The notes under the pieces were generated by a model. The model was not told where the DNA came from. It saw only the letters and a list, made by a program, of their open reading frames with translations, and ran no database searches. The translations under genes and the position numbers were made by a program. Below, one piece after another: positions 44,565-53,218 of a stretch of 64,000 nucleotides of DNA. This stretch comes from Hyphomonadaceae bacterium (GTDB lineage: Bacteria > Pseudomonadota > Alphaproteobacteria > Caulobacterales > Aquidulcibacteraceae). The stretch's first letter is position 1. Every line of letters starts with the position of its first letter. The stretch covers positions 1 to 64,000 of the forward strand of contig JALHQO010000005.1 in assembly GCA_022841905.1 (NCBI GenBank), in the 5' to 3' direction.

Positions 44565-44912
44565 TTAGCGAAGCGCGAGGCCTTCCATCATGGTGCGGTT
44601 TATGTCGATCAATGGCTCGACATCGGCGCCTTCGCGCAGCACCTGACTCGAATAGCGCGACACCCAAAGCGCCAGCGAGATGATCTGGCCGCGCAACGCC
44701 ATCGGCAATTGGTTCTCCGGCGCTGAGCAATCGGCCGAGAGCAGATTCCAAAGCCTGCGGTTGGATTCAAGCGCCTCGGCGACGAGCGCCGGGGCGGGTT
44801 TTTCATCCTTGATGCGCAGGAGCGCGGCCGTCGCTTGGCCGAAGGCGCGATATTCCAGGTCGCGCGGTTGCTCAGCCTGTGTGGCCGCGCGCTGGTACGC
44901 TTTGATCGACAT
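44565..44912 (-). CDS. flaF: Flagellin biosynthesis regulator FlaF
   Basis: Protein of 115 residues; FlaF is required for flagellin synthesis or secretion and acts against FlbT. Family pattern IKAYQRAATQAEQPRDLEYRAFGQATAAL at the N terminus and LISLALWVSR-like ISLALWVSRYSSQVL at the C terminus. ATG 44912 lies inside flbT (the genes overlap by 41 bases), so translation is coupled. A 193-base gap separates it from flagellin. Confidence 0.92.
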   Translation of the reverse strand: MSIKAYQRAATQAEQPRDLEYRAFGQATAALLRIKDEKPAPALVAEALESNRRLWNLLSADCSAPENQLPMALRGQIISLALWVSRYSSQVLREGADVEPLIDINRTMMEGLALR

Positions 44913-45303
44913 GCCCAAGCCCCAAGCGCTCGGCCTCAAACGTGATGAGTTTCCGGCAGCGCATCAATGCGCGGTAATATTCCCCGCCCATTACTTCTTT
45001 GGAAACGCCGATACATTCTGCGAGCACCGCTGGATCGCGCACCGCGCCCATGAACTCGGCCAGGCGGGCAGCGAACTCGGCATACGCCTTCTCGCGGCCC
45101 ATCTCGTCGAGATACATGAGCATGATGGGGAAGTAGATCCGTTTGGCGGGCGTGTCGGCCTCGTCCGCCTGCATGATGTCCTTTTCGCGCAGCACCGAGG
45201 CCTTGTTCTGCAGAACAAGCGCGGCGCGCCGGTCGCCGTTTTGCACGACCGCCCCGTTGACGACGAATTTCTCGCCCGGGCGCAGGGACAACTTCAGTGG
45301 CAT
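44872..45303 (-). CDS. flbT: Flagellin mRNA-binding regulator FlbT
   Basis: Protein of 143 residues that binds the 5' UTR of flagellin mRNA and promotes its degradation until the hook is complete (known in Caulobacter). Family start MPLKLSLRPGEKFVVNGAVVQNGDRRAAL is intact. ATG 45303 follows AGGAGAGGG; an in-frame start 48 bases earlier is unnecessary. First gene of flbT-flaF. Confidence 0.92.
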   Translation of the reverse strand: MPLKLSLRPGEKFVVNGAVVQNGDRRAALVLQNKASVLREKDIMQADEADTPAKRIYFPIMLMYLDEMGREKAYAEFAARLAEFMGAVRDPAVLAECIGVSKEVMGGEYYRALMRCRKLITFEAERLGLGHVDQSVPARGHTG

Positions 45304-45458
45304 GAGGCCCTCTCCTCCCGCTTCTGGGAGTCCATCGGGTGTAAGAGTCACGCCTTCAGGTTAACGAGATGTTGCGCGCGGCGCCGCGCGGGCCTTATTG
45401 CTGGCTCGAAACATCGGGCGCGCCGAGCGCGCCGAGACGAAATGTATTGGGAGCTCAG

Positions 45459-46316
45459 ATGCGGTTCGAGGGAACGAAGGACTATGTCGCTACGGAAGAC
45501 CTGAAGGTTGCCGTCAACGCGGCGATCACGCTGGAGCGGCCGCTCCTGGTCAAGGGCGAACCCGGCACCGGCAAAACCATGCTGGCGATCGAGGTCGCCA
45601 AGAGCCTCGGCGCGCCGCTGATCGAGTGGCATGTCAAATCGACCACCAAGGCCGTACAAGGGCTCTACGAATACGACGCGGTGATGCGCCTGCGCGATAG
45701 CCAACTAGGCGACACGCGCTCGAGCGACATTGCCAACTACATCAAGCGCGGCAAACTCTGGGAAGCGTTCGAGAGCGATGTGCGCCCTGTGCTGCTGATC
45801 GACGAGGTCGACAAAGCCGACATCGAGTTTCCGAACGATCTTCTGCAAGAACTCGATCGCATGGAGTTCTACGTCTATGAACTCGACCGCACCATCAAGG
45901 CCAAAGTGCGCCCCGTCATCCTGATCACGTCAAACAACGAGAAGGAATTGCCCGACGCGTTCCTGCGCCGCTGCTTCTTTCATTACATCCGCTTCCCCGA
46001 CGAAGAAACAATGCGCGCCATCGTCGAGAGCCACTATCCCGGCGTGAAGACGCGGCTCGTCAACGAAGCCCTGAAAATTTTCTACGACATCCGCAAAGTG
46101 CCGGGCCTGAAGAAAAAACCGAGCACGAGCGAGTTGCTCGATTGGCTGAAGCTGCTGCTGACCGACGACATCGATCCGGAAACGCTGAAGAGCCGCGATC
46201 CGTCAAAGCTCATCCCGCCGATGCACGGCGCGCTGTTGAAGAACGAAGCGGATGTGATGCTGTTTGAGCGGCTGGCGTTTTTGGCGCGGCGGGAGCAACG
46301 GGGCGGCGGGAGCTAA
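45459..46316 (+). CDS. MoxR-family AAA+ ATPase
   Basis: Protein of 285 residues with Walker A GEPGTGKT (33-40), Walker B VLLIDEVDKAD (111-120), and the sensor segment ILITSNNEKELPDAFLRRCFFHYI. MoxR ATPases act as chaperones that activate partner VWA proteins. GGGAG precedes ATG 45459. Its stop overlaps the start of the CoxE/VWA gene (TAATG), so the two are a co-translated pair. Client proteins are unknown. Confidence 0.93.
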   Translation: MRFEGTKDYVATEDLKVAVNAAITLERPLLVKGEPGTGKTMLAIEVAKSLGAPLIEWHVKSTTKAVQGLYEYDAVMRLRDSQLGDTRSSDIANYIKRGKLWEAFESDVRPVLLIDEVDKADIEFPNDLLQELDRMEFYVYELDRTIKAKVRPVILITSNNEKELPDAFLRRCFFHYIRFPDEETMRAIVESHYPGVKTRLVNEALKIFYDIRKVPGLKKKPSTSELLDWLKLLLTDDIDPETLKSRDPSKLIPPMHGALLKNEADVMLFERLAFLARREQRGGGS

Positions 46317-47491
46317 TGTTCCAACGCTTCTTCACCGAACTTCGCGCCGCGCGGGTGCCTGTCAGCCTCAAGGAATACCTTGTGCTGGTGGAGGCGCTGG
46401 AGAAGGACGCCATCGCGCCGAATGTGGAGCAGTTCTACTATCTCTCGCGCGCGACGTTGGTGAAGGACGAGCGCCATCTCGATAAGTTTGACCGCGTGTT
46501 CGGGCATGTGTTCAAGGGGCTCGATAGCGCGGCCGAGGCGGTGAACGCGGAAATTCCGGCTGAGTGGCTGCGCGCGCTGACGGAGAAGTTTCTCACCGAT
46601 GAAGAGAAGGCGCAGATCGAAGCGCTGGGCGGTTGGGACAAGTTGATGGAGACGCTGAAAGAGCGGCTCGAAGAACAGAAAGAGCGCCACCAAGGCGGCA
46701 ACAAATGGATCGGAACAGGCGGCACGAGCCCATACGGCAATAGCGGTTACAATCCCGAAGGCGTACGCATCGGCGGCGAAGGCGGCCAGCGTAAGGCCGT
46801 GAAGGTCTGGGACAAGCGCGAATACAAGAACCTCGACGACAGCGTCGAGCTAGGCGTGCGCAACATCAAGGTCGCACTCCGGCGCTTGCGCAAGTTCGCG
46901 CGCACCGGCGCGCCGGATGAACTCGATCTCGACGGCACAATCAAGACCAGCGCCCGCCAAGGCTATCTCGACATCGTCATGCGGCCCGAGCGGCGCAACG
47001 CCGTGAAAGTGCTGCTGCTGCTCGATATCGGCGGCTCGATGGATTCGCACATCAAGCTTTGCGAGGAATTGTTCTCCGCCGCGCGCACTGAGTTCAAGAG
47101 CCTCGAATTTTTTTACTTCCACAATTGCCTCTATGAGAGCGTGTGGAAGGACAATCGCCGCCGTCACGACGAAAAGACGATGACGTGGGATTTGCTCCAC
47201 AAATACCCGAGCGACTACCGCATCGTCTTTGTCGGCGACGCGACCATGAGCCCGTACGAAATCACCTACCCCGGCGGTTCGGTAGAGCATTGGAACGAAG
47301 AGCCGGGCGCGATCTGGCTGCAACGGTTCGCCGATGTGTATGAGCGCATGGTCTGGCTCAATCCAACGCCGCGCGCGCACTGGGACCACACGCCCTCGAT
47401 CCAGCTGGTGCGCGAGATTATCGGCCCAGACCGCATGTTTTCATTGACCATCGAGGGTCTCGACGGGGCGATGCGGGAGCTCAGCCGCTAA
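46316..47491 (+). CDS. CoxE-type VWA-domain protein
   Basis: Protein of 391 residues. N-terminal half: a helical CoxE-type region. C-terminal VWA domain: VLLLLDIGGSMDSH with MIDAS residues DIGGS (237-241), then FVGDATMSPYEI and the conserved Asp. Such proteins pair with MoxR ATPases to insert metal or mature enzymes (as CoxDE for CO dehydrogenase). No obvious client enzyme gene is in the window. Coupled to the MoxR gene by a shared ATG/TAA overlap. Confidence 0.9.
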   Translation: MFQRFFTELRAARVPVSLKEYLVLVEALEKDAIAPNVEQFYYLSRATLVKDERHLDKFDRVFGHVFKGLDSAAEAVNAEIPAEWLRALTEKFLTDEEKAQIEALGGWDKLMETLKERLEEQKERHQGGNKWIGTGGTSPYGNSGYNPEGVRIGGEGGQRKAVKVWDKREYKNLDDSVELGVRNIKVALRRLRKFARTGAPDELDLDGTIKTSARQGYLDIVMRPERRNAVKVLLLLDIGGSMDSHIKLCEELFSAARTEFKSLEFFYFHNCLYESVWKDNRRRHDEKTMTWDLLHKYPSDYRIVFVGDATMSPYEITYPGGSVEHWNEEPGAIWLQRFADVYERMVWLNPTPRAHWDHTPSIQLVREIIGPDRMFSLTIEGLDGAMRELSR

Positions 47492-47559
47492 CGCGGCGCC
47501 TTGGCGCAGGCGCGCCCTGAGCCTAAGTTTGGCCCAAGGCTGGTGGGAGAACGCGCCCT

Positions 47560-47829
47560 ATGCGCGCATTGTTTTTGATCATTATCGTTCTGTTTTTGGC
47601 GACCATCGCCGTGTTCGCGTTCCAGAACCTCTATTCGGTGACGGTTGCGTTTTTCGGCCTGCAACTGACCGCGCCTTTGGCGTTCCTGATCGCGCTCATC
47701 TATTTGCTCGGCATGGCGACGGGCGGCAGCCTGATCTCGTTCCTGCGCTACTCCATTCACAAAGCGACGGCCAAGCCCGGGGTGCGCGCATCAGCGCCGC
47801 CGCCGAAGGTAATCGATCATGCGCCGTGA
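47560..47829 (+). CDS. LapA-domain (DUF1049) inner-membrane protein
   Basis: Protein of 89 residues with two hydrophobic helices (LFLIIIVLFLATIAVFAFQN and LAFLIALIYLLGMATGGSLIS) joined by a short loop VTVAFFGLQLTAP, the LapA pattern of lipopolysaccharide assembly proteins. Its C terminus (KVIDHAP) overlaps the region before the protease gene start. Function in this organism unproven. Confidence 0.87.
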   Translation: MRALFLIIIVLFLATIAVFAFQNLYSVTVAFFGLQLTAPLAFLIALIYLLGMATGGSLISFLRYSIHKATAKPGVRASAPPPKVIDHAP

Positions 47830-47845
47830 GGCTGGGGGACTGACG

Positions 47846-48937
47846 ATGCTGAAACGCACCATGATGGCAGCACTCGCGGTGGCGCTCGCTGCGTGCGGCG
47901 TCGGCGCGCCATCGGTTGAGGGCGGCACTCAAACCGGCGAGATCGATCCGCGCGTGATCCAGGCGCGCGGTACGCTGGCCGAAAGCGAACAGGCCACGAT
48001 CGCTATTTTTGAATCGGTTGCGCCGTCCGTGCTGTTGGTGATCAGCGGCGGCGGGTTTAGCCAAGAGGTCGGCAGCGGCACCGGTTTCGTCTGGGACGCT
48101 GAGGGCCACGTCGTCACCAACAATCACGTCGTCCAGGCGCCGCAAGTCATCATTCGCTTGCCCAATGGCGAAGACATCGCCGCGCAGGTCATCGGCCGTG
48201 CGCCGCAATACGACATCGCCGTTCTGCGCCCCGAAAGGCGCATCGAAGCTCCGGCGCTAGCGATTGGCACCTCGGCCGATCTGCAAGTCGGACAAGCGAC
48301 GTTCGCAATCGGCAACCCGTTCGGCTTCGACCGCACCATCACCTCCGGCATCGTCAGCGCGTTGGGGCGTCAATTGCCGACGCGCGAAGGCCGCGAGATC
48401 GCCGACGTCATCCAAACCGACGCCGCCATCAATCCCGGCAATTCCGGCGGCCCCCTGCTCGATAGCGCCGGGCGCGTCATCGGCGTGACGACGGCGATCT
48501 ACTCGCCGTCTGGCGCCTACGCGGGGCTGGGCTTTGCGGTGCCGATCGACACCGTTGTGCGGGTGGTGCCGGCGCTTATTCGCGACGGGCGCGCGCCGAT
48601 TGCGGGCATTGGCATTCTCGCCGCCGATCAATCGATCGCAGCGCGCCTCGGTGTCGAAGGCGTGCTCATCTGGGAAACCTCTGGCGGCTCGCCTGCGGCG
48701 CGCGCCGGCTTGCGCGGCACCGATCCGCAACGCGGCGTCGTCGGCGATGTTATCGTGCAAGCGGAAGGTCAGCCGATACGCCGCTTGGCTGATCTCACCG
48801 GCGCGCTCGACCGGCTCGGCGTCGGCGGCGAGATTGATCTCACCATCCGTCGAGGCGATCGCACGCTCGAGGTCAGTGTGCCGATCGAGGATATCGGCGC
48901 CGAACGCGGCGGCGGACCGACTGCGCCGGATAAATAG
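47846..48937 (+). CDS. DegP/HtrA-type serine protease lipoprotein
   Basis: Exported protease of 363 residues: lipobox LAAC (Cys17), trypsin-like domain with His94 in TNNHVVQ, Asp123 in QYDIAVLR and Ser200 in NPGNSGGPLL, then one PDZ domain (residues about 245-345, GRAPIAGIGILAADQS to EVSVPI). Anchored in the periplasm it would degrade or refold damaged proteins. ATG 47846 is favoured over 47819 because the signal and lipobox begin there; 47819 would overlap lapA. Confidence 0.92.
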   Translation: MLKRTMMAALAVALAACGVGAPSVEGGTQTGEIDPRVIQARGTLAESEQATIAIFESVAPSVLLVISGGGFSQEVGSGTGFVWDAEGHVVTNNHVVQAPQVIIRLPNGEDIAAQVIGRAPQYDIAVLRPERRIEAPALAIGTSADLQVGQATFAIGNPFGFDRTITSGIVSALGRQLPTREGREIADVIQTDAAINPGNSGGPLLDSAGRVIGVTTAIYSPSGAYAGLGFAVPIDTVVRVVPALIRDGRAPIAGIGILAADQSIAARLGVEGVLIWETSGGSPAARAGLRGTDPQRGVVGDVIVQAEGQPIRRLADLTGALDRLGVGGEIDLTIRRGDRTLEVSVPIEDIGAERGGGPTAPDK

Positions 48938-48940
48938 TGC

Positions 48941-49462
48941 TCAAGCGCGCGGTTGCGCCCACACCATATCGGCCGGATCGAAGCCGAAGCTTTGCATGCG
49001 CTGCTCGAACCCGGCGCGCTCGGCCGGCGTCAGCGTCTCGGCGCGCGTCAGCAACCAGAAATAACGGCCGCGCGGCTCGCTGACGATGCTCCAGCTATAA
49101 TCCTCGGCGCGGTCGATCACCCAATAGTCGCCCCAGAATGGGCCAAAGAAACTAACCTTGAGCTGCCCCTCGCCGACCACGCGCGCGCGGCCATTGGCGA
49201 CACGCTCGCCGCCATCCTCTTCAAAGCAGGTGTTGCGCACCGAAATGAGTCCGTCGTCGCGGACGCCATATTCGGCCGTAGCGCGCGCACAGCCGCGCTC
49301 GAACGAGTTTGGAAGCCTCGCTTGTTCGTGCCAGAGCCCTAGATAAGCGTCACGGTCGATCGACTCCGTGGTCAGCGGCGGCTGGTCGGACAATCGATAA
49401 ACCGGGTTAGCCACGCACGCGGAAAGCGAAAGGGCGGCCAAAAGCACCAAGAGTGAACGCAT
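48941..49462 (-). CDS. Lipocalin-family lipoprotein (Blc-like)
   Basis: Protein of 173 residues with a lipoprotein signal (SLSAC, Cys16) and the lipocalin motif YLGLWHEQARLPNSFERGC (G-x-W). A beta-barrel pattern follows (VSFFGPFWGDYWVIDRAEDYSW, RYFWLLTRAE). Bacterial lipocalins bind fatty acids or phospholipids at the outer membrane. ATG 49462 chosen; upstream in-frame codons overlap the divergent serine-hydrolase-fold gene promoter. Convergent with the protease gene. Confidence 0.9.
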   Translation of the reverse strand: MRSLLVLLAALSLSACVANPVYRLSDQPPLTTESIDRDAYLGLWHEQARLPNSFERGCARATAEYGVRDDGLISVRNTCFEEDGGERVANGRARVVGEGQLKVSFFGPFWGDYWVIDRAEDYSWSIVSEPRGRYFWLLTRAETLTPAERAGFEQRMQSFGFDPADMVWAQPRA

Positions 49463-49527
49463 GGGGGCTGATACGCACGACTTGTGCGATTGGTTCCGTT
49501 TGGGGAGACTGTGCCCCGGGGAGTCGT

Positions 49528-50538
49528 ATGGATCGCCGCCTTTTCCTAGCCGCCGGCGCATGCAGCGCGGTCAGCGCATCGACGCTATTGACGGCCCAGG
49601 CGCAACCGGCTGCGCCGTTCGCCGATGCGCTGCGCTATAGCGCCGAGCGCGGGGGCGCCGGTGTGCTCATCGTCCGCCACGGCATCGTGTTGGCGGAGGA
49701 TTATGCGGCCGGTCGACCCGATACGCGCTGGCCCATCGGCGCCGGCACGCGGGTCTTTGCGCCGCTGCTCGCCGCCTCGCTCGCCGACGACCGTTTGCTC
49801 AACCTGGATGAACCCGTCGCCTTCACGCTGGGCGACTGGGGCGCGCATCCGGTGAAGAGCACGATCTCCATCCGCGCGCTGCTCAGCGGCACCAGCGGCA
49901 TTGGCTTTGGCCGTCGCGACGCGCGCACGCTTGAAGCGGCGCTGATGCTTGAACCGGTCGATTCACCCGGCATGCGCTTCATCGACGACGCTGCCGCCTA
50001 TATTCTCTTCACCGAAATCGCGCGCCGCAAATTGCTCGGCGCCGGCGGCGAGACCGATCCGGCGCGCTACCTCACTACGCGCACGTTGCTGCCAATCGGA
50101 TGCGTACCGATCGGATGGACGCGCAGCGCAGATGGCGCGCCATATCTGGACGATGGCGCCGCGGTGTCGGCGCGTGGCTGGGCGCAAGTGGGCGAATTGA
50201 TCCGCCGCGAAGGCGTGTGGCGCGCACAGCGCTTGGCCGATGACGGCGTGTTGCGCGAAGCGGTGCGCGGCTCATTTGCGGAATCGCGCGCGGGCTTTGG
50301 CCTATGGCTCGCTGCACCGGCGCGCAGCCGCGACGACCTCGGCATCGATAGCGACCTCTGGCGCGCCAATTCTCCCGCGCCGACCGATCTTGCCATGGCG
50401 GCGGGCGCGGGCGGACAGCGGCTCTATTTCTCGCCGACGACAGGCATTGTCATCGTCCGCCAAGCACAGTCACTGGCGCCGGACCAAAACTGGTCCGACG
50501 CGCAGTTTCTATCTTTGGTCTGGCGCGGGCTTGCTTAG
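49528..50538 (+). CDS. Beta-lactamase/serine-hydrolase fold protein with catalytic residues lost
   Basis: Exported protein of 336 residues with a Tat-type RR signal (MDRRLFLAAGA). The class C beta-lactamase-like fold is recognised from WPIGAGTRVFAPLLAASL, LLNLDEPVAFTL and STISIRALLSGTSGIGF. The S-x-x-K catalytic motif reads A-G-T-R (72-75), the Y-x-N motif reads F-I-D, and the last H/K-T-G motif reads A-G-A-G (AGAGGQRLYFSP). It is probably a non-catalytic paralogue. GGGGAG precedes ATG 49528. Its stop overlaps the stop of the next gene. Confidence 0.82.
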   Translation: MDRRLFLAAGACSAVSASTLLTAQAQPAAPFADALRYSAERGGAGVLIVRHGIVLAEDYAAGRPDTRWPIGAGTRVFAPLLAASLADDRLLNLDEPVAFTLGDWGAHPVKSTISIRALLSGTSGIGFGRRDARTLEAALMLEPVDSPGMRFIDDAAAYILFTEIARRKLLGAGGETDPARYLTTRTLLPIGCVPIGWTRSADGAPYLDDGAAVSARGWAQVGELIRREGVWRAQRLADDGVLREAVRGSFAESRAGFGLWLAAPARSRDDLGIDSDLWRANSPAPTDLAMAAGAGGQRLYFSPTTGIVIVRQAQSLAPDQNWSDAQFLSLVWRGLA

Positions 50539-50837
50539 GCGCGCGGACGGATCAGCAGGCCGGCAATGAGGCCAAGAATGCCGCCGCCTGCAGCGCCAGT
50601 GATCAGATTGGCCAAGTGAACGCCGTTGTCGCCTTCGATCAGGTTCGACCACATCGCGGTGATGCCGCCGACCGCTTCGACATTGCCGCTGGCATAGCCA
50701 GCCGCGAGACCGCCGAGGGCGCCGATCACGGTGCGGCCAAGCAGACCGCCGCCGCCGCGCGTCACCGCGCCAAGAATATTGCCGCCCACAGCGCCGCCGA
50801 CGGCTTGGACGATATAGGCCAGAATGGTCGGATCCAT
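50535..50837 (-). CDS. Glycine-rich hydrophobic protein, hypothetical
   Basis: Protein of 100 residues, nearly all Gly, Ala, Ile and Leu: VQAVGGAVGGNILGAVTRGGGGLLGRTVIGALGGLAAGY and a C-terminal GAAGGGILGLIAGLLIRP. Looks like a small glycine-zipper membrane protein. ATG 50837 (MDPTILAYIV) has GGGGAGAG upstream; an in-frame ATG at 50933 adds a basic, non-matching stretch. Family not recognised; stop overlaps the serine-hydrolase-fold gene. Confidence 0.65.
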   Translation of the reverse strand: MDPTILAYIVQAVGGAVGGNILGAVTRGGGGLLGRTVIGALGGLAAGYASGNVEAVGGITAMWSNLIEGDNGVHLANLITGAAGGGILGLIAGLLIRPRA

Positions 50838-51102
50838 TTGAGAGCTCTCCCCTTCCCTCGTGCGCGGCCCCTGAGGTCGCGCTTGGGCCGCCAGCATACG
50901 AGTTCCCAACCGGGTGACAAACAAAGATTGCACGCCTGTAATGCGAAACGGGCGCAGGTTCGCCGCTTGTTCGCGTCAGCGGCGCCGCCGCCATGCAAGC
51001 GAATCTCCTTGCACTTATGCACAGTCGTGAGCGGAAGCCGCTGCTGTCGGCCATAAGGGCGTGTGCTAAAGCGAAGCTCAACTGCTCCAGGCCCCCCGCC
51101 AC

Positions 51103-51867
51103 ATGATCGACGTCCGCATAATCTGCACCCACGACGCAGCCAAGCTTGCGGAAACGCTGACGCGCTTGCTCGAAGCCGAGGAACATCGCGTGCGCCTCAC
51201 CATCGGGCGCCAAGCGATGGGCGAACTGCAGGGCGCGCGAGAAACCAAAGACGCGGTCGTGCTGATCTGGTCGCCCGATGCGCGCAGTCAGACATTCATG
51301 CTCGAATGGGCGCGCCAGATCGATGCAACGCGCGTGATCGACATCACGCTGACGCCGGATTGGCCGCGCATCGGCCGCAAGGTGACGGCAATCGACTTCG
51401 CACAATGGCGCGGCGACCGCAGCGAACGCGCGGCCTGGAACGCGCTCAACGATCGCCTGCGCGGCGTCGCGCGCGCGATCAATCCGCCGAAGCCGCCGCC
51501 GAAATACGCAACGCTCGCGCTCGGCCTCGCGAGTGCTGCAGCGATGACCGGCGCGGTGTTTTTGCGCATGAACGATGTCGCGGCGCCATCGAGCCCAGGC
51601 GCGCCAGCGGCCGGCGATCAACTGGTCGCCGCCGATCCTGACACCGGACTTGGCGGGCCGGTGCTCGCTCTTGAACCGGCATCGGTGGGCGAATGGGGCA
51701 TTCCAGCGCGCAATTTTCCCGACGCACCATTGATCCGCGACAGCGGTGGGCCGGAGCTGATGAACGCGCCCGAACCGATTGGGTATCTCGAATTGCGCGA
51801 CGCGACTTTTCTCGAGCGTTTGAGCGCGATCAATCCGCTGCGCGAGCGCGAAAACGAAACGCCCTGA
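51103..51867 (+). CDS. Unrecognised cytoplasmic domain plus transmembrane anchor, possibly TIR-like
   Basis: Protein of 254 residues. The first 125 residues alternate strands and helices in the order of a TIR/flavodoxin-like fold (VRIICTHD, then AKLAETLTRLLEAEEH, VRLTIG, AVVLIWSPDARSQTFMLEWARQI, RVIDITLT), followed by Pro-rich PPKPPPK, one membrane helix (about 135-156) and a 95-residue outer tail (PGAPAAGDQLVAADPD). TIR resemblance is pattern-based only; the catalytic Glu cannot be verified. Divergent from the glycine-rich gene, convergent with the NUDIX gene. Confidence 0.72.
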   Translation: MIDVRIICTHDAAKLAETLTRLLEAEEHRVRLTIGRQAMGELQGARETKDAVVLIWSPDARSQTFMLEWARQIDATRVIDITLTPDWPRIGRKVTAIDFAQWRGDRSERAAWNALNDRLRGVARAINPPKPPPKYATLALGLASAAAMTGAVFLRMNDVAAPSSPGAPAAGDQLVAADPDTGLGGPVLALEPASVGEWGIPARNFPDAPLIRDSGGPELMNAPEPIGYLELRDATFLERLSAINPLRERENETP

Positions 51868-52329
51868 TTAGCCCGGGCCGCGGCGCAGACGCAGCCAGTG
51901 CATGATCGCCCAGCCGTGCGCCTCGTGGCGCACGCGCAGGATCGCTTCGGCTGGCGACATCCAGACCAGCGTATGATCCGGCTCGGTCGCCGCGCCATCG
52001 GCTGCGGAAAGCTCCACCTCGTAGAACGTCGCCAGCGAATTGCGTGGTTCAGTCTTGTTGACCCAATACTGACCCGCGCGCCCGATCACACGCGTCGGCC
52101 AAACGGTCAGCCCCGTCTCTTCCTGAAACTCGCGCATCAGCGCCGCCGCTTCGTCTTCGTCCGCTTCGACGCCGCCGCCAGGGAGATCGTATTCGTACGG
52201 CGCTCGCTTGCCGATCTGGACGATGGCGATATTGGCCTCGCCACGCGGGCACACGCCGTAGGCGCTGGTCCGCTCAAGATAGGTGATGCCGGACTGAGTC
52301 GAGCCGAATTGGAGGGCAAAGCGCGTCAT
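51868..52329 (-). CDS. NUDIX hydrolase
   Basis: Protein of 153 residues; cleaves a nucleoside diphosphate linked to another group. The NUDIX box is intact: GGVEADEDEAAALMREFQEETGL (residues 52-74, G-x5-E-x7-R-E-x2-E-E-x-G-L). Substrate unknown. ATG 52329 gives a normal NUDIX length; upstream in-frame codons overlap the divergent short-chain-dehydrogenase gene. No gap to the stop of the preceding gene. Confidence 0.9.
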   Translation of the reverse strand: MTRFALQFGSTQSGITYLERTSAYGVCPRGEANIAIVQIGKRAPYEYDLPGGGVEADEDEAAALMREFQEETGLTVWPTRVIGRAGQYWVNKTEPRNSLATFYEVELSAADGAATEPDHTLVWMSPAEAILRVRHEAHGWAIMHWLRLRRGPG

Positions 52330-52410
52330 GAGCGCCGATATAGCGCGCTTGGGCCCCTGCGGCCATGACAGGATTTGACGCTGGTAAGACCGCGTGGCGT
52401 AAGGGCCGGC

Positions 52411-53187
52411 ATGGATCTCGACCGCATCAACCCAGTCGCGCTGATCACGGGCGCTACCACCGGCGCAGGCAGCGCCTGCGCACGCGCCATCGCCAGCCGC
52501 GCCGATGGCGGCCTCATCCTCGTCGGCGATGACGCCGCCGCGCTCGACGCGTTGGCGGACAAGCTCGGCCAACAGGGTGCGGCGCCCGAGCGCGTCTCCA
52601 TGCTCGCTTTCGATGTCGCCGATCCCGATGCGTGGAAGCGCGCGCACGATTTCATCAAAGGCCAATACGGCCGCCTCGACTGGGCGATTGTCAACGCTGA
52701 CGCCACCGCGCCCGAAGTGCAGTCCGACCTGGTGCAATGGCCGCAAGCGCTCGCGCATCTCGAAGGCGCGGTGCTGACATTGCGCTCGGTAATGCCGCTG
52801 ATGAAACTCAACAGCCAAGGCGGCGCCATCGTCGTCGCCGCTGCTGGACACGCGCTGAAGCCCGACGCGGGCAGCGCTCCCTTCTCCGGCAAGCCGGGCC
52901 TACTGCAAATGGTGCGCGCCGCCAGCAAGGAAGGCGCGCCCGACATTCGCGTCAACGCCGTCGCCGCCGACAGCGCCGATGCTGCTGTCAAAGCGTCGGC
53001 GCCCGCATTTGCGGATTTGGTGCGGGAAACCGGCAGCGAGCGGCTGGCGCTGGAACGGATCACCATCCTGGGCACGCCTCTGGTGCGCTACGGCGACAAT
53101 ATCTCCAGCGCGATCATCATGTTGCTGTCGGATGACGCCCCCATCACGGGTGCGACGCTTATCGTGGACAGCGCCTATACGCTCTGA
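52411..53187 (+). CDS. Short-chain dehydrogenase/reductase-fold protein lacking the catalytic Tyr
   Basis: Protein of 258 residues with the Rossmann nucleotide loop TGATTGAG (13-20) and the NADAT position of the NAG motif. The catalytic Ser is replaced (VVAAAGHA) and the Y-x3-K motif appears as F-S-G-K (158-161), one residue shorter with Tyr to Phe. It likely binds NAD(P) but may not reduce substrate. ATG 52411 follows AAGGG. Divergent from the NUDIX gene. Confidence 0.85.
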   Translation: MDLDRINPVALITGATTGAGSACARAIASRADGGLILVGDDAAALDALADKLGQQGAAPERVSMLAFDVADPDAWKRAHDFIKGQYGRLDWAIVNADATAPEVQSDLVQWPQALAHLEGAVLTLRSVMPLMKLNSQGGAIVVAAAGHALKPDAGSAPFSGKPGLLQMVRAASKEGAPDIRVNAVAADSADAAVKASAPAFADLVRETGSERLALERITILGTPLVRYGDNISSAIIMLLSDDAPITGATLIVDSAYTL

Positions 53188-53218
53188 TGGTCGCGAAACG
53201 CGATTCGCGAGGCGGGCC

